Part shown: piece by piece, positions 16,995 through 25,908 of the stretch
Position numbering within the stretch: position 1 is the stretch's first letter
How the letters are laid out: each line of letters opens with the position of its first letter
Made by a program: the position numbers and the translations under genes
Source of the DNA: Gemmatimonadota bacterium
GTDB taxonomy: Bacteria > Gemmatimonadota > Gemmatimonadetes > Gemmatimonadales > GWC2-71-9
DNA: 39,242 nucleotides
Direction: 5' to 3'
Assembly: GCA_003222205.1 (NCBI GenBank)
Contig: QHVC01000051.1
Coordinates: 1 to 39,242, forward strand
Notes under the pieces: model-generated
Database searches by the model: none
The model's input: only the letters and a program-made list of their open reading frames with translations
Told to the model about the DNA's origin: nothing

Positions 16995-19091
16995 TCAGCG
17001 CGTCGGCGCCCCGACGGCCCGGGCGGGCTCGGTCCCCGTCCCCAACCAGTGCGCGAACCAGGTGCGGATGCGTTCCAAGCGGTCCACGAGGAGCCACGGC
17101 GGTCCCGTGCGCGACAGGCCGTGGAAGGACCGCGGGTAGCGCACGAACTCGGCCGGGACGCCGCGCTCGCGCAGCGTCACGAACAGCTGTTCGGCGTTCG
17201 TGATCGGGGTGCGGCGGTCGTCCTCGCTGTGCACGATCAGCATCGGGGTGCGGATGTTCTTCGTGAACGTCATGGGCGACAGCGCGCGGTACAGCGAGTC
17301 GCTCCCCCAGGGCTCGCCCGCGAACTCGTAGTCGGTGAGGCCCTGCGCGTCCGACGAGCCGTACCACGAATACCAGTTGAAGATCGAGCGGTCGGTCTCC
17401 GCCACCGCGAAGCGGCTGGTGTGGCCGACGACCCAGTTGGTCATGAACCCGCCGTAGGAGCCTCCCAGCACCGCCAGGCGCGTCGTGTCCACGCCGCCGC
17501 GGGCTACGCTTGCGTCGACCGCCTGCATCAGGTCCTGATAATCCTCCATCCCCCAGCGGTTGCGTGTGGCATAGGTGAACGCGTGGCCGTAGCCCGACGA
17601 GCCCCGCGGATTGGTGAACAGCACCCAATAGCCTTGTCCGGCGAGCATCTGGAATTCGGGGAAGAAGATGTTGCCATAATTCGAATGCGGCCCGCCGTGG
17701 ATCGTCAGTACCAGGGGATACTTGCGGCCCGCCTGCCACCCATATGGCTTCATCAGCCAGCACTCGACCTTCAGCCCGCCGACGCCGCTCAGCCAGAACG
17801 TATCCGCGGGAATCGCGGCGACCTGTCCGAGCCAGGCGTCGTTGAACATCGTGAGCCGCTTCTCGGGGCCTCCTGAAGTCGGGGCCACGAACAGCTCCGC
17901 CGGGTGCGTGACGTCGCTCGCGGTGTACGCCAACGTCCTGCCGTCCCGGCTCAGCGAGAAGCCGCGCAAGGTGCGCTCGCCCTGGGTTACCTGCCGCACC
18001 GGCCCGCCGGCGGCGGGCACGGCGAACAGGTGCACGTTGCCGTGGGTTTCGGCCGAGAAGTAGACGGTCTTTCCGTCCGGCGACCAGGAGGGGTTCTGCG
18101 GGTCGAGCGCCCAGGTCGCGGTGAGGCTCCGGACCGCTCCGCCGGCGGTGGGAACGACGCACACGTCGTTCTCCTCGCCCCGGCCTTTCGAGCACACGAA
18201 GGCGAGCGTGCGGCCGTCGGGTGACCAGTCGGGCGCCTGATTCTCGACGAATCCGGTTTCGATCCGGCGGGCCGTCTTATCACCGATCGTGAGCACATAG
18301 AGCTGCGGGCGCACGTCGCGCCGGATCTCATCGGGCTCGGTCGAATCCTGCACGAACGCGACCTGCTTCCCGTCCGGTGACCAGGCGGGCTGCGTCTGGC
18401 TCAGGTCGCCGTCGGTGAGCTGCAGCGGCGTCCCGCCGTCAATCGCGACCGCGTACAGGTGCGCCGGCCGCCGCGTCTCGCGCGGCGGGATCAGGCCACG
18501 CTCGTCCGCGAGGAACGGGAGCGAGGTGTAGACCCGGCCGTCGAACCGCTTCGGGTCCGGGCCGCGGGTGACCGCGATCGGGGAGACGCGCTCGCGCCAG
18601 GGCTGCTGCTTCAGGCTGTCGGAGTCTTTGCCGCGCCACGCGTAGAGCAGCTGACGGCCGTCGGGCGAGAACGCCGGCAGCGCGTGGACGCCGGTCACCT
18701 GGTAGGCCTCGCCGCCGAACGGGCCGGTGCGCAGGAACCACACGTCGTCGTCGGCGCCCTCGCGGTGGCTGGTGAAGGCGAGCAGGGAGCCGTCCGGCGA
18801 CCAGGTCGGCCCGCCCGCTTCGAACGAGGGGCTCGTAAAGCGGTACGGCGGCGCGGAGCCATCGGTCGGCGCCATCCAAATCTCGGTGTGGCGGCGGTCC
18901 TTGTCTTCGACGACCGTCGTCACCGTGAACGCCGCGCGCCGGCCATCGGGGGAGAGCACCGGGTCGCCGACGAAGGTCATCCGGTAGTAGTCCGTCGCCT
19001 GGAAGGGGCGTGTTTGGGCGGTCAGGCGGTCGGGCGGTCGGGCGGTCGAGAGGCCGATCACGGCAGCGGGCAACAGCCAGCGAGAGTTCAT
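16995..19091 (-). CDS. S9-family prolyl oligopeptidase / acylaminoacyl-peptidase, exported
   Basis: 698 residues. A signal peptide is followed by a beta-propeller of WD40-like repeats with the recurring motif WSPDG/LSPDGR, then an alpha/beta-hydrolase peptidase domain. The nucleophile is Ser545 in GGSYGGFMTNW, the acid lies in HSEDDRRTP and the histidine in SFHGLSR, so the triad is complete. It cleaves short peptides, probably in the periplasm. The leader region is odd: residues 16-22 (ARPPDRL) are encoded by a run of 8-bp repeats (19017-19048), and the signal peptide looks interrupted by them. The gene starts at ATG 19091 and is followed immediately by the M14 gene. Confidence 0.9.
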   Translation of the reverse strand: MNSRWLLPAAVIGLSTARPPDRLTAQTRPFQATDYYRMTFVGDPVLSPDGRRAAFTVTTVVEDKDRRHTEIWMAPTDGSAPPYRFTSPSFEAGGPTWSPDGSLLAFTSHREGADDDVWFLRTGPFGGEAYQVTGVHALPAFSPDGRQLLYAWRGKDSDSLKQQPWRERVSPIAVTRGPDPKRFDGRVYTSLPFLADERGLIPPRETRRPAHLYAVAIDGGTPLQLTDGDLSQTQPAWSPDGKQVAFVQDSTEPDEIRRDVRPQLYVLTIGDKTARRIETGFVENQAPDWSPDGRTLAFVCSKGRGEENDVCVVPTAGGAVRSLTATWALDPQNPSWSPDGKTVYFSAETHGNVHLFAVPAAGGPVRQVTQGERTLRGFSLSRDGRTLAYTASDVTHPAELFVAPTSGGPEKRLTMFNDAWLGQVAAIPADTFWLSGVGGLKVECWLMKPYGWQAGRKYPLVLTIHGGPHSNYGNIFFPEFQMLAGQGYWVLFTNPRGSSGYGHAFTYATRNRWGMEDYQDLMQAVDASVARGGVDTTRLAVLGGSYGGFMTNWVVGHTSRFAVAETDRSIFNWYSWYGSSDAQGLTDYEFAGEPWGSDSLYRALSPMTFTKNIRTPMLIVHSEDDRRTPITNAEQLFVTLRERGVPAEFVRYPRSFHGLSRTGPPWLLVDRLERIRTWFAHWLGTGTEPARAVGAPTR
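19017..19048. repeat. Octamer tandem array GGCGGTCR inside the S9 signal-peptide region
   Basis: Four consecutive 8-bp units: one GGCGGTCA and three GGCGGTCG. They lie within the coding sequence of the S9 peptidase leader. The same unit recurs inverted at 19170-19201. Confidence 0.8.
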
Positions 19092-19148
19092 GGCGGTGGC
19101 TCAATGTCTCCGGGAAGCCGAAAACTATCTGGGAAGTCCCAACGACGC

Positions 19149-19182
19149 GACGGGCGGCCGGAGTGCCTTCCGACCGCCCGTC
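19149..19182. terminator. Hairpin between the first OmpA gene and the S9 gene
   Basis: Two 14-base arms (19149-19162 and 19169-19182, core GACGGGCGG with CCGCCCGTC) pair with one mismatch around a 6-base loop. It lies 22 bases after the OmpA stop on the minus strand, so it could attenuate read-through into the S9 gene. No T-run follows, and part of the arm belongs to the octamer array, so it may be only a by-product of the repeats. Confidence 0.4.
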
Positions 19183-19201
19183 CGCCGGACCGCCCGACCG
19201 G
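19170..19201. repeat. Inverted octamer array (CCGACCGC units)
   Basis: Four imperfect 8-bp units: CCGACCGC, CCGTCCGC, CGGACCGC and CCGACCGG. These are the reverse complement of the GGCGGTCG unit at 19017-19048. The two arrays face each other across the S9 start codon and leader. Confidence 0.7.
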
Positions 19202-19204
19202 CCG

Positions 19205-20803
19205 TTATTGCAGTTTGTGCAGCTCCACTCGCCTATTCTGCGCTCGGCCCGCCGCCGTCGCGTTCGGCGCGACGGGACTCGCGGGACCATAGCCCCGCGC
19301 GATCATGCGGTCGGGCCGCACGCCCTTGCGGGCGAGGTAGTGTTGCACGGCGAGCGCTCGGGCATTCGACAGCCGCGTGTTCACCGCCAACGAGCCGGTG
19401 GAGTCGGTGTAGCCCGCGATCTCGATGCGGATCTCGGGATTGGCGACCAGCGATCCGGCGACTTGATCGAGCACCACGTACGAGTCGAGCGTGAGCACCG
19501 ACCGCCCGGTCTGAAAGTGCACGCCCTGGAGAATGAGCGTGGGCCGTGGCGGCGGCGCACCCGGCGCGGCGCCCGGCGCGGGCGGAGCCACCCGCTCCTC
19601 GTGGAACAGGATGATGCACCCGTACTGATCGACCGCGGTGTTCGGCGGCGTGTTGGGGCACTTGTCCCGGTCGTCGGGAACGCCGTCGTGGTCCGAGTCC
19701 CGGACCTCCGCCAGCAGCGGGCACCCGTTCACGTCTACCTTCACGCCCGTCGGGGTGCCCGGGCACTTGTCGATGCCGTCCAGCACGCCATCGCCGTCCG
19801 TGTCGGCGGGGCAGCCCGCGGCGTTGACGGTGGCGCCGGGCGGCGTATTCGGGCACTGATCGAGGCCGTCGTACACCCCGTCGTGATCGGAATCCACCGG
19901 ACATCCCGTCGCGTCCACGACCGCGCCCGCCGGGGTGTCGGGGCACTTGTCCTTGGAGTCGTCGACGCCGTCCTTATCGGTGTCCACCGGGCAGCCCTTG
20001 GCGTCCACCGGGATGCCGGCGGGCGTGTCGGGGCACTGATCGATACCGTCGTACACCCCGTCCTTGTCCGAGTCGGCCGGGCAGCCTGTGGAGTCCACGG
20101 TCGCCCCCGCCGGCGTGTCGGCGCACTTGTCCAGCCCATCGAACACGCCGTCGTGATCCGCGTCAGAGGGGCAGCCGCGGGCGTCCACTGTGGCGCCGAT
20201 CGGCGTGTCGGGGCAGGCGTCCAAGCGGTCGATGACGCCGTCCTTGTCGCTGTCGGGCGGCTTCCAGCCGCCGTGGTCGAAGAACGAGAGGCCCACCGAG
20301 CCCACGAGGTGGGTCACCGCCCCCGAGGCGAAGGTCGCGGTGGTCTTGGAGGTGTAGATCATCCGCGCCTCGAGGCGCAGGGCGAGTTTCTGGCTCACGA
20401 ACACGTGGTCGCCGACGGCCCCGTGGATCCCACCGTCCACGAAGCGGTATGGCGAGGTGTTGCCGAAATCGAGACGCGAATAGCCGCCGAGCACGTAGAA
20501 CGCCATGCGATCGCCGGTGGGGATGTTGAAGATGAGGCTGGCCGCGCCGATCAGGGGTTCGGTCGTGGCGCTGGCCCCGACCGGGTAATCCGGCTGCAAC
20601 ACGACGTCGGCCTCGAGCCCGACGACCTCGCTGAAGAAGTAGCCGAACCGGGCGCCCCCACCCACCCGGTTCGCCAGGTTGAAGGCCTTGTCGTACTTGG
20701 TCCAGGCGCCGAAGGCGCTGAACTCGTAGGAGTGGGTGCGCTGCGCGGTGAGCGGTGCGACGCCCAGCGCGAGCGCGGCCCCCAACGTGACGAAGCGATG
20801 CAT
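19205..20803 (-). CDS. OmpA-family outer-membrane protein with seven thrombospondin type-3 repeats
   Basis: 532 residues: a signal peptide (to about LTAQ), an N-terminal beta-barrel-like domain of about 175 residues with alternating aromatic strands, seven calcium-binding-type repeats of about 30 residues (core DSDKDGVYDGIDQCPDTP, ending in GCP), a proline/alanine hinge, and a C-terminal OmpA domain. That domain carries the peptidoglycan-binding signature (IEIAGYTDSTGS, NTRLSNARALAVQHYL, GYGPASPVAPN, NRRVEL). It should tether the outer membrane to peptidoglycan. The ATG at 20803 has GAGGAG seven bases upstream. It lies 17 bases below a paralogue of the same architecture, so the pair arose by tandem duplication and is probably co-transcribed. 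Confidence 0.92.
   Translation of the reverse strand: MHRFVTLGAALALGVAPLTAQRTHSYEFSAFGAWTKYDKAFNLANRVGGGARFGYFFSEVVGLEADVVLQPDYPVGASATTEPLIGAASLIFNIPTGDRMAFYVLGGYSRLDFGNTSPYRFVDGGIHGAVGDHVFVSQKLALRLEARMIYTSKTTATFASGAVTHLVGSVGLSFFDHGGWKPPDSDKDGVIDRLDACPDTPIGATVDARGCPSDADHDGVFDGLDKCADTPAGATVDSTGCPADSDKDGVYDGIDQCPDTPAGIPVDAKGCPVDTDKDGVDDSKDKCPDTPAGAVVDATGCPVDSDHDGVYDGLDQCPNTPPGATVNAAGCPADTDGDGVLDGIDKCPGTPTGVKVDVNGCPLLAEVRDSDHDGVPDDRDKCPNTPPNTAVDQYGCIILFHEERVAPPAPGAAPGAPPPRPTLILQGVHFQTGRSVLTLDSYVVLDQVAGSLVANPEIRIEIAGYTDSTGSLAVNTRLSNARALAVQHYLARKGVRPDRMIARGYGPASPVAPNATAAGRAQNRRVELHKLQ
19616..20260 (-). repeat. Seven TSP3 repeat units, about 90 bp each
   Basis: The protein motif D-x-D-x-D-G-V-x-D-x-x-D-x-C recurs seven times, each followed by a TP..VD..GCP segment. 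The DNA period is about 90 bp. The aspartates are those that bind calcium in this repeat family. This is a coding repeat, not a CRISPR array. Confidence 0.85.
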
Positions 20804-20820
20804 CGACAGGCTCCTCTCCC

Positions 20821-22260
20821 TCACGGGAGCTGGTGCAGCTCGACGCGTCGATTCTGCGCGCGTCCCGCCGCGTTGGTATTGGTGGCCACCGGGTTGGAAG
20901 GTCCGTAGCCCCGGGCGACCATGCGCTCCAGCGCAACGCCCTTGTTCACCAGGTACGCGCGAACTGCTTCGGCCCGCGCCTGCGACAGCCGGGTGTTCAC
21001 CGCGGCGGTTCCGGTGTTGTCGGTGTAGCCCGCCACCTCGATGCGGATGTCCGGATTCCCGATGAGCGAGCCCGCCACGATGTCCAGCACCGTGTAGGAC
21101 TCCGGCTTGAGCGCCGATTTGCCCGTCTCGAACGTCACGCCGCGCAGGATGACCGGCGTGCGCTCGGGGGTAAAGAGGATGGGGCAGCCGCTCGCGTCCA
21201 CCCGGGTCCCCACGGTCGTGCCGGGGCATTTGTCCTTCGAGTCGTCGACGCCGTCGCCGTCGCTGTCCTTGCTGACCTGGCAACCGGAGGTATCCACTTC
21301 GGTGCCGGGCGGCGTGTTGGGGCACTTGTCGAGACCGTCGGGGACGCCGTCCTTGTCCGTGTCCACCGGGCAGCCGGTTGCGTCCACCACGGCGCCCGCC
21401 GGCGTGTTGGGACATTGGTCGACCCCGTCGGGGACTCCGTCCGCGTCGGCGTCGGTGGGGCAACCCTTGGCGTCCACTTTGGCGTTCGCGGGCGTGCCGG
21501 GGCACTGGTCGATGCCGTCGGACACGCCGTCCTGGTCCGCGTCCGAGGGACAGCCACGCGCGTCCACGTGCGCCCCCATCGGCGTGTTGGGGCAGGCGTC
21601 CAGTCCGTTGTAGACGCCGTCGCCGTCGGCGTCGGTGGGGCAGCCCTTGGCGTCCACGATCGCGCCCGCGGGTGTCCCGGGACAGGCATCTTTGCGGTCG
21701 GCGACGCCGTCGCCGTCGAGGTCACGCGCTTCGCCGCCCAGGAACGCCGACAGCCCCAGCGAGCCCACGATGTGACCGGCCCAGCTGGGGCCGAACGCGG
21801 CCTGGGTATTGGGCGCGTAGATGCCGCGCACCTCGAGCCGCAAGGCGACGCGGTCCGAGAGGAAGATCCGGTCGCCCAGGGCGCCGTGCACGGCGTTGTC
21901 CGTGAAGCGATAGGGCGCGGAGCGCTCGAAGTCGAGCCGCGAGTACCCGCCGAGGAGGTAGAAAAGATTGCGCTCGGTGCCGAAGTTGAGGACCAGGCTC
22001 GCGCTGCCGAAGCTCAGCTGCGCCGACCCGGGCCCGGTCTTCGCGCTCGGCGACTGATAGCCGGCGTCGAGCTCGACCCCGACGTGCTCGCCGAAGAAGT
22101 AGCCGAGACGGCCGCCGCCGCCGATCTGGTTTCCCAGATTGAAGGCGCGATCGTAACGGGTAAACGAGCCGAACGCTCCGAATTCGAACTGGTGCGACCG
22201 CTGCGCGGCCAGGGGGACCGCGGCGAGCGTCGCGAGTGCGAGGACAGTGCGTGCCTGCAT
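20821..22260 (-). CDS. OmpA-family outer-membrane protein with six thrombospondin type-3 repeats
   Basis: 479 residues, paralogous to the next gene downstream. It has a signal peptide (to about PLAAQ), a beta-barrel-like N-terminal domain (FGSFTRYDRAFNLGNQIGGG parallels the neighbour), six calcium-type repeats (such as DTDKDGVPDGLDKCPNTP), and a C-terminal OmpA peptidoglycan-binding domain (IEVAGYTDNTGT, NTRLSQARAEAVRAYL, NRRVEL). It has one repeat fewer than its neighbour and a shorter hinge. The start is well defined: ATG 22260 preceded by AGGAGGTGA, the strongest Shine-Dalgarno sequence in the window, which implies high expression. The role is structural, in the outer membrane and its link to peptidoglycan. 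Confidence 0.92.
   Translation of the reverse strand: MQARTVLALATLAAVPLAAQRSHQFEFGAFGSFTRYDRAFNLGNQIGGGGRLGYFFGEHVGVELDAGYQSPSAKTGPGSAQLSFGSASLVLNFGTERNLFYLLGGYSRLDFERSAPYRFTDNAVHGALGDRIFLSDRVALRLEVRGIYAPNTQAAFGPSWAGHIVGSLGLSAFLGGEARDLDGDGVADRKDACPGTPAGAIVDAKGCPTDADGDGVYNGLDACPNTPMGAHVDARGCPSDADQDGVSDGIDQCPGTPANAKVDAKGCPTDADADGVPDGVDQCPNTPAGAVVDATGCPVDTDKDGVPDGLDKCPNTPPGTEVDTSGCQVSKDSDGDGVDDSKDKCPGTTVGTRVDASGCPILFTPERTPVILRGVTFETGKSALKPESYTVLDIVAGSLIGNPDIRIEVAGYTDNTGTAAVNTRLSQARAEAVRAYLVNKGVALERMVARGYGPSNPVATNTNAAGRAQNRRVELHQLP
21186..21726 (-). repeat. Six TSP3 repeat units in the second OmpA paralogue
   Basis: The same D-x-D-x-D-G-V protein motif occurs six times with a DNA period of about 90 bp. 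The fifth-to-sixth spacing is a little longer (VSKDSDGDG). Unequal recombination between these units or with the neighbouring paralogue could change copy number. Confidence 0.85.
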
Positions 22261-22317
22261 GACGTCACCTCCTGCGACCGGTCCGGCTGTGTCGTACGCT
22301 AACGAAGCGTGAGCCGA

Positions 22318-23754
22318 TCAGAAACCCCAGACCCCAGCGGTGCGCAGGCGGGTACGCAGATTGAACCCGCCGAGCACCAGCCCGTGGGCGGTCCCGTCCG
22401 CGTCGCGCCAGGCGATCCCGGCCGGGCCCACCAGGATAGGCCCCCCGTTGGCCGAAATCGCCGTGACGCCCGACACGCCTGCGAAAGTCGCCAACGTGTC
22501 TCCCCGAATCGTCGCCGCCAGTGTCTCGGCGGTCCCGGCGGTGTCACCCGGGTAGCGGCCTCCCACCAGGAGCAGCTGGTCGCCGAGATCCAGCGTCGCG
22601 AACTGGGAGCGACCGTCGGGCAGGGCGGGGGCGGCGGGGGCCCAGCCTCCAGTGAGAAACCCTGAGAGGAGGCTGACGGCGGCGGTGTCGGCCGTGGCGA
22701 GACGCGCGGGGAGGCTGTCCAGCCCGCCTCCCGGGGGCGCGCTGTCCTGGAGCCCTCCGAAGACCACCGCGCGGTCGTCCAGCACCACGCCGCCGCCGTA
22801 CGCGCGGGCCACGGCGAGGGCGGGCTCCGTGTACCAGCCGTCGATTTCACCGTCCACGGCGATGCGACCGACATAGACGCCGCGCTGTGGCCGGCCGAGC
22901 GAGTCGGCGCCTCCGAACACGTAGATGCGGCCGCGACGCACCACGGCGATGGCGCCGGCGACGGGCGCGGGGAGCGGCTGGAGCGCTTCGAACGGCCTGA
23001 CAACCGCACCGCCGTCCACCGCCGCGCCGTACACGCCCGACTGGGCGCGGCCGGCGGGCCCGATGCCACCGAGCAGGTACAGCGCGCTGCCCGCGAAGCG
23101 CGAGTTGTAGCGGTTGGCGACCGCCGCGGCGGCGAACGCGCGGGGAATAGGGAGGTCCCGTTGGCGTACCCAGGCGCTCACCAAGCCGCCCGGCTGGACC
23201 GCGGAGGCGTACACGCCGCTATCGGGGAGGAAAGCGGAATCAATGCCCAGGGGCTCGGCGCCGCCGGCGGCGAACACGGTGATCGTGACCCCGGAGCCGG
23301 CGGGGACCGTGGCGGCCGCGAGCGCTACGCCGACCGGCGCGCGCGGGAACGGGACGGGGCGCGGCGTCCACACCAGCGTCGTCGGATCGAAGGCTGCCAC
23401 GGGGAGCACCCGCACCGCGGCCGGGAGCCGCTGCCCCTGGGCGGAGAGGACCGTGATCGCGCCGCTCGCCGCGCTGTCGGGGACGGTGGTCCGGATGGTC
23501 TGGTCGCTCCACGTGCTGTCGGCGACCGCGGCGCCAACCTGGCCGCCGCCCGCGCGCGGGAACGAGACGGTCCCCGGGGCGTCGCCGAAGCCGAAGCCCT
23601 CGATGACGACGCTCTGTCCGGCGTGCAGGATGGGCTCGATGGCGCCGTCGACGAAGTCGACCCGGGGGACGGACGGGGCGGGCTCGGAGGTCCCACCGCA
23701 GGCCAGGCCGAGGGCGGCGGCGAGGGCGACGCTAGCGACGGCCGTTCTCGCCAC
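22318..23754 (-). CDS. Kelch-like lipoprotein with an N-terminal IPT/TIG domain
   Basis: 478 residues. The N-terminus [21 protein letters not shown] is a lipoprotein signal (lipid-attached Cys in LACGG). An IPT/TIG-type immunoglobulin-like domain follows ([20 protein letters not shown]). Kelch-like propeller blades come next, with recurring [27 protein letters not shown] and LLLVGGRYP. It is probably surface- or periplasm-exposed and binds a protein or glycan. No catalytic residues are evident. I chose GTG 23754 because it opens the signal peptide. It overlaps the end of the chemoreceptor gene by 23 bases and has no good ribosome binding site, so translation may be coupled. Confidence 0.8.
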   Translation of the reverse strand: MARTAVASVALAAALGLACGGTSEPAPSVPRVDFVDGAIEPILHAGQSVVIEGFGFGDAPGTVSFPRAGGGQVGAAVADSTWSDQTIRTTVPDSAASGAITVLSAQGQRLPAAVRVLPVAAFDPTTLVWTPRPVPFPRAPVGVALAAATVPAGSGVTITVFAAGGAEPLGIDSAFLPDSGVYASAVQPGGLVSAWVRQRDLPIPRAFAAAAVANRYNSRFAGSALYLLGGIGPAGRAQSGVYGAAVDGGAVVRPFEALQPLPAPVAGAIAVVRRGRIYVFGGADSLGRPQRGVYVGRIAVDGEIDGWYTEPALAVARAYGGGVVLDDRAVVFGGLQDSAPPGGGLDSLPARLATADTAAVSLLSGFLTGGWAPAAPALPDGRSQFATLDLGDQLLLVGGRYPGDTAGTAETLAATIRGDTLATFAGVSGVTAISANGGPILVGPAGIAWRDADGTAHGLVLGGFNLRTRLRTAGVWGF

Positions 23755-25846
23755 GCACGAAGCGGACGGCCTGGGAGAGACGGTCCGCCAGGGCGGAGAG
23801 TTCGCTTGCGCCGCGCGCGAGGTCTTCAATGGCTCGGAGTTGTTCGGCCGCCGCGGCGGCGACGGCTTCGGCTTCCCGGCTCGACGTGGACGCGGCGTCC
23901 CGCGCCTGTTCGAGCGCTTGCAGCATCCGGCCCGCCAGCTCGGCGTTGGCGCGCGCCACCTCGGCGACGCGCTTGCCGGCGCGGGCGGTGCCCGCCGCCG
24001 CCTCGGCGATGCGGTCCAGGTCTTGTACCCATGTGCCCGAGGTTTGCACCAGGTCGCCCAGGTCGGCGCGGACGTGCTCGAGCAGCTGGGCGGCGCGGTC
24101 CAGGGCCCGACGGGTGTCCTGCACCGACTTGCCGACGTTGCGGGCCTCGCGGCCGCTCTCCTCGGCGAGCTTGTGGACTTCGTCGGCGACGACCGCGAAA
24201 CCGCGCCCGTGGACGCCCGCCCGGGCCGCCTCGATCGTGGCGTTCAGGGCGAGAAGGTTCGTCTGGTTGGCGATGAAGCCGATGGTCTCGGAAAACTTCT
24301 CCACCTGGGCGGCGACGTCGCGCAGGCGACGCACCTCACCGGCGCTCTCTTCCGTCGTGCCGCCGAGCTCGCTGAGGCGCCGGAAGGCGCTCTGCGTCCC
24401 CGTGCGGACGCGGGCGGCGGTCTGCTCCATCTGGGCTCCGGCATCGCGCGTCTCGTCGCCCGCGGTGGCGGCCTGGTCCGCGCCGCGTTTGAACTCGGCT
24501 GCCTCGCGGCCAACGGAGGTCACGAGCTCGGCGGCGCGCGCGGCCCCCGTGCTTGCCCGCTGCGCCGAAGCCGCGACCTCCTGGCTCGACGCGTGGATCT
24601 CCTCCGACGTCGCCGTCAGGCTCTGCACGTACTGCGCGACCTGCTCGGAGGCCCCCACCACGGGCTGCACGGCGCCGTCGAGCGCGAGCATCAGAGCGAG
24701 TTGGGGAGCGAGCAGGTTGAGGATCTCGCCGTCCGACTCCCGGTACATCTGCGGGTTCGAATGCCGCACGCTCCACAGGCCCACCAGCTGGCCGGCGTGG
24801 TACAACGGCACGAGCACCTCGGACCCAGGTGTCTCCCCACTGGGGAGCACGACTTGGTCGCGCTCCAGCCGGTGCGCGACGACCGGCCGCCCGGCGCGCA
24901 CCGCCTCCCCGGTGAGCCCGGCGTCGGCGTCGAAGCGCAGCGCCCCCCGGCCCGCGGTGCCGGTGTCCACCAACAGCTCCATCTCGCGGCGCTGCGGGTC
25001 GTAGCGGGCGAAGCCCATCTGCTCCCACGGCACGAGACGGCGGGTCAACTCCTGGAGGCGCGGGAAGCTGCGGGCGACGTTGATGTCCGCCGCCAGCGCC
25101 TGCGACAGCCGTTGCACCAGGTCGAGCTCGTCGGCGCGCACGCCCATGCGGAGGACGTAAATGCTGCCCAGCGAGGTCGCGGCGAGGAGGACCGCCAGCG
25201 TCGCCATCGCCCCCGTGGGGAGCTCGGCGTGGGCGATGCCGAACCACCCGAGCGCCAGCGCCGCCGACCCCAGGTACACGATCGTCTCCCACCGTGCCGT
25301 GAGCCGCGCGTCCACCCACGCCAGCGAGCGCCCCAGCGCCAGCTCGAGGTAGAACGAGCCGTTGATCACCACGGGCAGCAGGATCAGCATGGCGACGAGC
25401 GGCACCAGATTCTCTCCCGAGAGCGCCGCGAGGCCCGTCATGCCGCCGAGCCGTCCGTACAGCCATCCCACGAGCGCGGAGCCGAAGGTCAGGTGCGCGG
25501 CGTTGGTGAGCGCGGCCCGGAGCGGGAGGTGGCGCAGGAACTTGTCTCCCACCCCCATCGCGAGCGGGGCGATGAGCACGGCGAACGGCCAGCCGCGGTC
25601 GAGGATAGCGTACGCGGAGACGCCGAGCACGTAGGAAGTGAATCCGTTCCCGGGGAGGGCGATCCCGTAGCGCCGCGAGACGGCGCCGGCGACGGCCAGG
25701 AGGACGACGCTCCAGACGAAGCTCGCATCGATCGGGAAGCGCCCCGTGCCGTAGCCCATGACGGTGATGGCGAAGACTCCGAGGGCGCCGACGGCGACGG
25801 CGCTGCGCACCAACAGGGCGGGAGAGGGAGCCAGGCGGGGGCTCAT
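23732..25846 (-). CDS. Methyl-accepting chemotaxis protein with a multi-pass membrane sensor and GAF-like domain
   Basis: About 704 residues. Six to eight hydrophobic helices fill residues 1-230, like an integral-membrane MASE-type sensor, with no large periplasmic loop. A GAF-like domain follows (about 250-400; [40 protein letters not shown]). A long cytoplasmic coiled coil carries the receptor hairpin tip ([20 protein letters not shown]). It should signal to CheA/CheW, but no che gene is in this window. No HAMP domain is visible between membrane and GAF. ATG 25846 is preferred over the upstream TTG 25888, and neither has a clear ribosome binding site. It is divergent from the selenoprotein gene, 62 bases apart, and overlaps the kelch lipoprotein downstream. 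Confidence 0.87.
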   Translation of the reverse strand: MSPRLAPSPALLVRSAVAVGALGVFAITVMGYGTGRFPIDASFVWSVVLLAVAGAVSRRYGIALPGNGFTSYVLGVSAYAILDRGWPFAVLIAPLAMGVGDKFLRHLPLRAALTNAAHLTFGSALVGWLYGRLGGMTGLAALSGENLVPLVAMLILLPVVINGSFYLELALGRSLAWVDARLTARWETIVYLGSAALALGWFGIAHAELPTGAMATLAVLLAATSLGSIYVLRMGVRADELDLVQRLSQALAADINVARSFPRLQELTRRLVPWEQMGFARYDPQRREMELLVDTGTAGRGALRFDADAGLTGEAVRAGRPVVAHRLERDQVVLPSGETPGSEVLVPLYHAGQLVGLWSVRHSNPQMYRESDGEILNLLAPQLALMLALDGAVQPVVGASEQVAQYVQSLTATSEEIHASSQEVAASAQRASTGAARAAELVTSVGREAAEFKRGADQAATAGDETRDAGAQMEQTAARVRTGTQSAFRRLSELGGTTEESAGEVRRLRDVAAQVEKFSETIGFIANQTNLLALNATIEAARAGVHGRGFAVVADEVHKLAEESGREARNVGKSVQDTRRALDRAAQLLEHVRADLGDLVQTSGTWVQDLDRIAEAAAGTARAGKRVAEVARANAELAGRMLQALEQARDAASTSSREAEAVAAAAAEQLRAIEDLARGASELSALADRLSQAVRFVRGENGRR

Positions 25847-25895
25847 CGGGCTGCGGCGCAAGCTCGGGCGTGTGGCGCGTCGTGTCAAGCGCCGC

Positions 25896-25901
25896 TATCG
25901 T
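25896..25901 (+). promoter_or_regulatory. Candidate minus-10 hexamer TATCGT close to the selenoprotein start
   Basis: TATCGT ends seven bases before the ATG at 25909, and no Shine-Dalgarno sequence is present. This would place transcription start at or very near the ATG, giving a leaderless mRNA. There is no clear minus-35 box. Confidence 0.3.
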
Positions 25902-25908
25902 TGACGAC

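Noticed and set aside
14780-17203. Long plus-strand frame of 807 codons opposite the M14 and S9 genes
   Set aside because: It has no recognisable domain and Arg/Gly/Val-rich composition. It is a codon-bias shadow of the M14 gene.
19616-21726. Regular 90-bp repeats considered as a CRISPR or satellite array
   Set aside because: They encode thrombospondin type-3 repeats in frame within two OmpA genes. There are no uniform repeats with unique spacers.
24745-24765. GGTTCGAATGCC resembling a tRNA T-loop
   Set aside because: It lies inside the chemoreceptor coding sequence, with no acceptor stem or anticodon arm around it.
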